Shown one piece after another: positions 60,406-64,000 of a stretch of DNA of 64,000 bases. Source of the stretch: Wenyingzhuangia sp. 2_MG-2023. GTDB lineage: Bacteria; Bacteroidota; Bacteroidia; Flavobacteriales; Flavobacteriaceae. Position 1 is the first letter of the stretch; each line of letters begins with the position of its first letter. Made by a program: the position numbers and the translations under genes. Location: NCBI RefSeq assembly GCF_030548295.1, contig NZ_JAUOSB010000001.1:496001-560000 (forward strand), written 5' to 3'. The notes beneath the pieces are model-generated. The model was given only the letters and a program-made list of their open reading frames with translations, ran no database searches and was not told the DNA's origin.

Positions 60406-61304
60406 AGAGAAGCTTCTATTATTTGAGTCAAATTGGAGTATTGAAATTCAAAACCTGTATTTTTTATTTTTTCATTACTAATGGCACTTCCTTCTAATAA
60501 AATAGAAGCCATTTTACCAAAAATAAGATGTAAAACAAATGCAGGAACCTTAGGTATCCATAACGGTTTCTTTGCTTTTTTTGCAATTTCTTGGGTAACA
60601 TTGTTATTGGTAGGGTTTACAGAAACAGCATTGTAAACTCCTTGTAAATCTGTATCTAAGATTGCTTTGATGTACATTTGACACAAGTCTTGAATGTGAA
60701 TAATTGGCATGATTTGCTTACCAGAACCAATTGCAGATCCTACTCCCAACTGAATAGGTGTTGCCATTTTTTGCAAAGCAGATTTTTCTTTAGCAAAAAC
60801 AACTCCCGTTCTCAAACTCACTGTTCTTATCCCTAATTTGTCAAATTGCAAAACAGATTGTTCCCAAACTTGACAAACTTTTGCTAAAAAATCATCACCC
60901 AAAGCATCTTTTTCATTAAATACCTGATTTGTAGTTTTTGTTCCATAATAGTTAACTCCCGATGCAGAAACAATACTTTTTACTTGATGTTCATTTTCAG
61001 AAAGTGTTTCATACAATAGGTTTGCACTTTTTACACGACTATCAATTATTATTTGCTTTTGTGCATCTGTCCATCGTTTATCAGCTATACCAGCACCAGC
61101 CAAATGAACAATACAATCCGCACTACAAATAGTTTCTTCATCCAAAACTTTGTTGTCTATATCCCACTTTGCAAATAAAAGTCCTTTTGTGTTTGATACT
61201 TTTGCAGATCTAGACAAAACAATAACCTCCATATTTTTGGCTAGCAGTAATTCTTGTAAATAAGATCCTATCAAACCTGTTCCTCCTGTAATCAGTACTC
61301 TCAT
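60402..61304 (-). CDS. TIGR01777-type epimerase (YfcH-like SDR)
   Basis: A 300-residue extended SDR starting MRVLITGGTGLIGSYLQELL (NAD-binding GGTGLIG). It contains ADCIVHLAGAGIADKRWT, SASGVNYYGTK and VSLRTGVVFAKEKSALQKMA, and ends in a DUF1731-like C-terminal domain (about 245-300: LWIPKVPAFVLHLIFGKMAS). This is the YfcH/SDR39U1 family, whose substrate is not known. The ATG at 61304 is chosen because MRVLITGG is the normal start; an upstream frame to 61325 adds MFIKLLE. It is convergent with the preceding SDR. Confidence 0.92.
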   Translation of the reverse strand: MRVLITGGTGLIGSYLQELLLAKNMEVIVLSRSAKVSNTKGLLFAKWDIDNKVLDEETICSADCIVHLAGAGIADKRWTDAQKQIIIDSRVKSANLLYETLSENEHQVKSIVSASGVNYYGTKTTNQVFNEKDALGDDFLAKVCQVWEQSVLQFDKLGIRTVSLRTGVVFAKEKSALQKMATPIQLGVGSAIGSGKQIMPIIHIQDLCQMYIKAILDTDLQGVYNAVSVNPTNNNVTQEIAKKAKKPLWIPKVPAFVLHLIFGKMASILLEGSAISNEKIKNTGFEFQYSNLTQIIEASL

Positions 61305-61369
61305 TTCTAATAATTTAATGAACATTAAAGCTATAAAAACAAGTTGAATTACTAAAATTATGTTAAATG

Positions 61370-61397
61370 TTGGTCCTATTTAAATTCATTATATTTG
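61370..61397 (+). promoter_or_regulatory. Promoter of mscS-like gene
   Basis: TTG (61370-61372), a 17-base spacer and TATATTTG (61390-61397), the best complete promoter in the window. The ATG is 23 bases beyond. Confidence 0.8.
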
Positions 61398-61420
61398 AAA
61401 CCTAACTTAAATTAAAAAAA

Positions 61421-62251
61421 ATGGATATTACAAACATGTGGCAAACAGTAACAACTACTGGTTCTGAATATATTACAGAATGGGGAATGAAACTAATAGC
61501 AGCTATTGCTGTATGGGTTATAGGAGGATTTATTGTAGGAGCGCTTGTAAAAGCTTTTAGTAAAATGCTTGATAAAAGTAAAACAGATGCCTCTTTAAAA
61601 CCTTTCTTAAAAAGTATTATTGGGGTTTTATTAAAAGTTCTTTTGGTCATTACCGTAATGTCTACTTTAGGAATTGAAATGACATCATTTATTGCAATTT
61701 TAGGAGCTGCTGGTTTGGCTGTAGGTATGGCTTTGTCTGGAACTTTACAAAACTTTGCTGGTGGTGTAATGATTTTAATTTTTAAACCATTTAAGGTTGG
61801 AGATTTTATTGATGCGCAAGGACATGCTGGTTCTGTTAAAGAAATTCAGATTTTTAACACTATTTTAAAAACTCCAGACAACAAAACAATCATTATTCCT
61901 AACGGAGGCTTATCTAACTCTTCTATGGTAAATTATTCTACTGAACCTACACGTAGAGTTGATTTTACTTTTGGAATTGGTTATGGAGATAGTATTGAAC
62001 AAGGAAAAGAAGTTTTATTAAACATCTTAAAATCTGACCCTAGAGTATTAAGTACTCCTGCTGAACCTTTTGTAGAAGTAACTGCTTTGGCAGATAGCTC
62101 TGTTAATTTTGCAGTTAGAGTATGGGTAAATGCAAGTGACTACTGGGGTGTTTATTTTGATACAAACGCTAAAGTTTACAACGAGTTTAATAAAGTTGGT
62201 TTAAACATTCCTTATCCTCAAATGGATGTGCATGTTCACAAAGCCAATTAA
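61421..62251 (+). CDS. Small-conductance mechanosensitive channel (MscS family)
   Basis: A 276-residue channel that opens under membrane tension to release solutes in hypo-osmotic shock. Three membrane segments are seen (about 22-46, 68-86, 90-115), the third being the pore helix AILGAAGLAVGMALSGTLQN with its Gly/Ala packing pattern. The beta domain follows (FKPFKVGDFIDAQGHAGSVK; TIIIPNGGLSNSSMVNYS), then the alpha/beta vestibule domain (about 180-275). It is E. coli MscS size. It is monocistronic with a clear promoter and terminator. Confidence 0.95.
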   Translation: MDITNMWQTVTTTGSEYITEWGMKLIAAIAVWVIGGFIVGALVKAFSKMLDKSKTDASLKPFLKSIIGVLLKVLLVITVMSTLGIEMTSFIAILGAAGLAVGMALSGTLQNFAGGVMILIFKPFKVGDFIDAQGHAGSVKEIQIFNTILKTPDNKTIIIPNGGLSNSSMVNYSTEPTRRVDFTFGIGYGDSIEQGKEVLLNILKSDPRVLSTPAEPFVEVTALADSSVNFAVRVWVNASDYWGVYFDTNAKVYNEFNKVGLNIPYPQMDVHVHKAN

Positions 62252-62268
62252 TACATAACCATCTTTAT

Positions 62269-62308
62269 AAAAAAAGGCTATTTGAAAAATTTCAAATAGC
62301 CTTTTTTT
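62269..62308. terminator. Terminator after mscS
   Basis: A stem of about 18 bp (62269-62287 with 62290-62308) flanked by A and T runs. The stop codon of the convergent HNH gene is in the T run. Confidence 0.88.
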
Positions 62309-62861
62309 AATCATCTATGGTAACAGAACCCCAATTTTCACCTGTTTTAATTCGGTGAATTTGCATGTCTGAAACACCAAATTGTTTGGCAATCATTTTC
62401 AAACGAGTTTTGTTATTTGGATCTGCTAATTTCCTTTTGATAATTTTTACCCTACCTTCTGTTAACTTTGCGTAAGTACGTTTGGGTTTAGACTTTAAAT
62501 ACTCTTCATTTGCATATTGATGCAATTCTTTTTCTCTTTTAGTTGCCCATTTTAAATTATCTACATGATTATTTTTCTTGTCATAATCTAAGTGAATAAC
62601 ATACTCATCTCCTTCTTTTTTTTCTAGAAAATGCTGAGCAACCAACTTGTGAACATACCTACTTGTTCTCTTTCCGTTTGCTTCTTGGGTTAATGGAATG
62701 GATGTATACCCATTGATATGATGGTATCTTAAAATCTCATTTTTTCCGTCCTTACAATTTAATATTCGTCCGTAATTAGAAATTTTATACTTCTCAAATT
62801 TGGCTATCACACTGTCAAATTCCACGTCCTTCCACTCTTCATTTCTATAACCATTAATCAT
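62307..62861 (-). CDS. NUMOD4 / HNH-endonuclease-like protein
   Basis: A 184-residue protein related to free-standing homing-type endonucleases. The NUMOD4 motif EEWKDVEF...KYKISNYGRI (about 8-33) is followed by an HNH-like motif with VIHLDYDKKNNHVDNLKWAT (about 87-106) and a C-terminal helix-turn-helix (about 130-178: VKIIKRKLADPNNKTRLKMI, then AKQFGVSDMQIHRIKTG). The first His of the usual NHID pattern is present as IHLD, so activity is possible. There is no intron or intein nearby, so it is either a domesticated DNA-binding protein or a solitary mobile nuclease. It lies between the mscS terminator and the Bat operon end. Confidence 0.88.
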   Translation of the reverse strand: MINGYRNEEWKDVEFDSVIAKFEKYKISNYGRILNCKDGKNEILRYHHINGYTSIPLTQEANGKRTSRYVHKLVAQHFLEKKEGDEYVIHLDYDKKNNHVDNLKWATKREKELHQYANEEYLKSKPKRTYAKLTEGRVKIIKRKLADPNNKTRLKMIAKQFGVSDMQIHRIKTGENWGSVTIDD

Positions 62862-63008
62862 AATTTAAGACTTTAAAACATTAATAATATGCTCAAGAAA
62901 AAATCTCAAACAACATTTAAAAATCTTAATCATAGCAGTGATTTGGGCATAAGACCCAAAAGATTATATATTTTTTGAATAAAAAAAAGTAATACTATTG
63001 TACCAAAT

Positions 63009-63761
63009 TTACAATTTTTTTATAAACTTTTTTAAAATCCATCCAACTTGTCCATCGGCTATCTTAATTTTTTGCCAATCTCCAACAACATCTAACACGC
63101 GTAATTTGGTTCCTTCATGCAATATAAATAATTCAGAAGCACTGTCTCTAGGTGCGTTTTTTATAGATACTTCTTCTGAAAAAACTATAGCAAAAAGTGT
63201 GTTTTTTGTTCTGTTGTATTGCTGAACGGTAATGACAAAACTTGTCAAACAACTTAGAGTAACAATGATAGACATTGTAAAATATACTTTTTTAATTCCT
63301 GGCTGTGTACTAAAGAAGAAAATCATCCAAAATAAACCAGCCAGCAATGAAGTTACAACGGTAATTTTAGACCAATTATTGTATGAAAATATACCTAAAA
63401 TATTTTTATTTAGCTTCTCATATAAAGATTTTGGAACTTCTTTAATACTATCAATAATACCACGATTGGCATACTCTAAATTTACATTCGCATCCTTATT
63501 AGATGGGTCTAGCTTCAAAGCTTTTTCATAATGGTAAATAGCCTCTGCCAATTGATTGGTTTTGTAATAAGAATTACCCAAATTAAAATATACTTCAGAT
63601 GACTCTAAACCTTGATCTAAGATGTTTTGGTAAGATTCAATTGCCAAATCATAAGCTTCTGTCTGATATTGACTATTGGCTTCTTCAAATAACTTTTGTG
63701 AATCCTGAGCACTCACAAAACTAAAGGTGAACCATAAAATTCCAAATATAAAATTTTTCAT
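63009..63761 (-). CDS. batE: BatE-like TPR and SH3-domain protein
   Basis: A 250-residue protein with a signal peptide (MKNFIFGILWFTFSFVSAQ), TPR repeats (about 20-105: YDLAIESYQNILDQGLESSE, VYFNLGNSYYKTNQLAEAIY), two membrane helices (about 133-153 and 160-180), and a C-terminal SH3-like domain (about 195-250: VSIKNAPRDSASELFILHEG, ending KIADGQVGWILKKFIKKL). This arrangement is BatE of the Bacteroides aerotolerance (Bat) operon, an envelope system linked to stress survival. It is followed upstream (11 bases) by the end of batD. Confidence 0.9.
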   Translation of the reverse strand: MKNFIFGILWFTFSFVSAQDSQKLFEEANSQYQTEAYDLAIESYQNILDQGLESSEVYFNLGNSYYKTNQLAEAIYHYEKALKLDPSNKDANVNLEYANRGIIDSIKEVPKSLYEKLNKNILGIFSYNNWSKITVVTSLLAGLFWMIFFFSTQPGIKKVYFTMSIIVTLSCLTSFVITVQQYNRTKNTLFAIVFSEEVSIKNAPRDSASELFILHEGTKLRVLDVVGDWQKIKIADGQVGWILKKFIKKL

Positions 63762-63772
63762 TTTTTCCTGTT

Positions 63773-64000
63773 TTATAAGTTTTTATCAATCAATGTGATG
63801 GCTTGTTTTGCTTTTTCAAAATCCTCTTTCATCTTTTCTTCAGAAGAAGGAGCATACCTAGCAAACTCACAAGCACTAAACACCTCAATAAATTGTGTTG
63901 TAATCTCTTTAGAAACCCCTCTAGACTCTAGCATATCTACAATCTTATCTTTGCTAATATCTGTAGTTTCTACGCTTAATTTAGCCTTTAAGTAGTTGTG
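63773..64000 (-). CDS. batD: BatD C-terminal fragment (runs off the window)
   Basis: The last 75 codons of a minus-strand gene that continues beyond base 64000. It reads HNYLKAKLSVETTDISKDKI, then VDMLESRGVSKEITTQFIEV and FSACEFARYAPSSEEKMKED, ending ITLIDKNL. The CEFARYAP phrase is typical of the C-terminus of BatD. Its stop codon is 11 bases before the batE ATG, in keeping with the batD-batE order. The N-terminal part is not visible. Confidence 0.8.
   Translation of the reverse strand, partial: HNYLKAKLSVETTDISKDKIVDMLESRGVSKEITTQFIEVFSACEFARYAPSSEEKMKEDFEKAKQAITLIDKNL

Noticed and set aside
62942-62960. Hairpin TTTGGG / CCCAAA with seven-base loop upstream of the HNH gene
   Set aside because: Short stem without supporting motif or conservation evidence; it could be chance.
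1-64000. CRISPR array, prophage, insertion sequence, rRNA or tRNA
   Set aside because: No regularly spaced direct repeats, transposase-like or phage-like frames, or cloverleaf-like sequence were found on reading both strands; a covariance-model search would be decisive for tRNA and small RNA.

Overview
The window is an AT-rich stretch of a Bacteroidota chromosome, almost certainly family Flavobacteriaceae and probably marine or aquatic. The evidence is the gene order hup - mutY - ssb - gldE - gldD (gliding motility genes), a type B C-terminal sorting domain of the type IX secretion system beside a PorP/SprF-like protein, a lipoprotein TamA (TamL) with TamB, a Bat operon, MetE, and promoters of the Bacteroidota form (-7 box TAnnTTTG, often with TTG 17-22 bases upstream). 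I saw no rRNA, tRNA, insertion sequence, prophage or CRISPR array. Gene density is high, and most of the window is ordinary core genome.

Layout. 1-4.5 kb: the end of uvrC, a patatin/Omp85 fusion and an unrecognised membrane protein. 4.5-10.1 kb: RNase G, a 29-residue COX24-like basic protein, HU, then mutY-ssb-gldE-gldD. 10.1-13.4 kb: heme A synthase, a cysteine-rich metal-binding lipoprotein, a LolA-like protein, and ribosomal L21-L27. 13.4-20.7 kb: an accessory block with a TonB-dependent receptor, a repeat-built lipoprotein, a lipoprotein endonuclease I and an S1/P1 nuclease, which I read as a locus for extracellular nucleic-acid scavenging. 20.8-25.1 kb: sufBCD and an A-type Fe-S carrier. 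25.3-30 kb: thiL, a two-domain ABC protein, a hydrolase, a STAS-like protein, and a response-regulator-like gene split into two frames. 30.2-38.5 kb: mfd, a small lipoprotein, Xaa-Pro aminopeptidase, and metE divergent from an Lrp-type regulator. 38.5-45.8 kb: tamL-tamB. 45.9-54 kb: a CBS protein, a phytase-like lipoprotein, a T9SS type B surface protein with PorP/SprF, and metG. 54.1-64 kb: an LD-carboxypeptidase, a cluster of three small ORF-terminator units, YraN, two TlpA-like thioredoxins, CvpA, two SDR proteins, MscS, a NUMOD4/HNH protein, and the batE/batD end of the Bat operon.

How the genes work together. Several sets are functional units: DNA repair (uvrC, mutY, mfd), gliding/T9SS (gldE, gldD, the type B substrate and PorP/SprF), outer-membrane biogenesis (TamL/TamB, the patatin-Omp85 protein), Fe-S assembly (Suf) serving clients such as MutY, and the candidate nucleic-acid utilisation locus. 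The points most worth a second look are that nuclease/TonB locus with its 103-residue repeats and palindrome-rich promoter, the split regulator at 29 kb, the three small ORF-terminator modules at 55.1-55.7 kb, the cysteine-rich lipoprotein at 11.3 kb, and three convergent gene pairs that share four bases across their stop codons.
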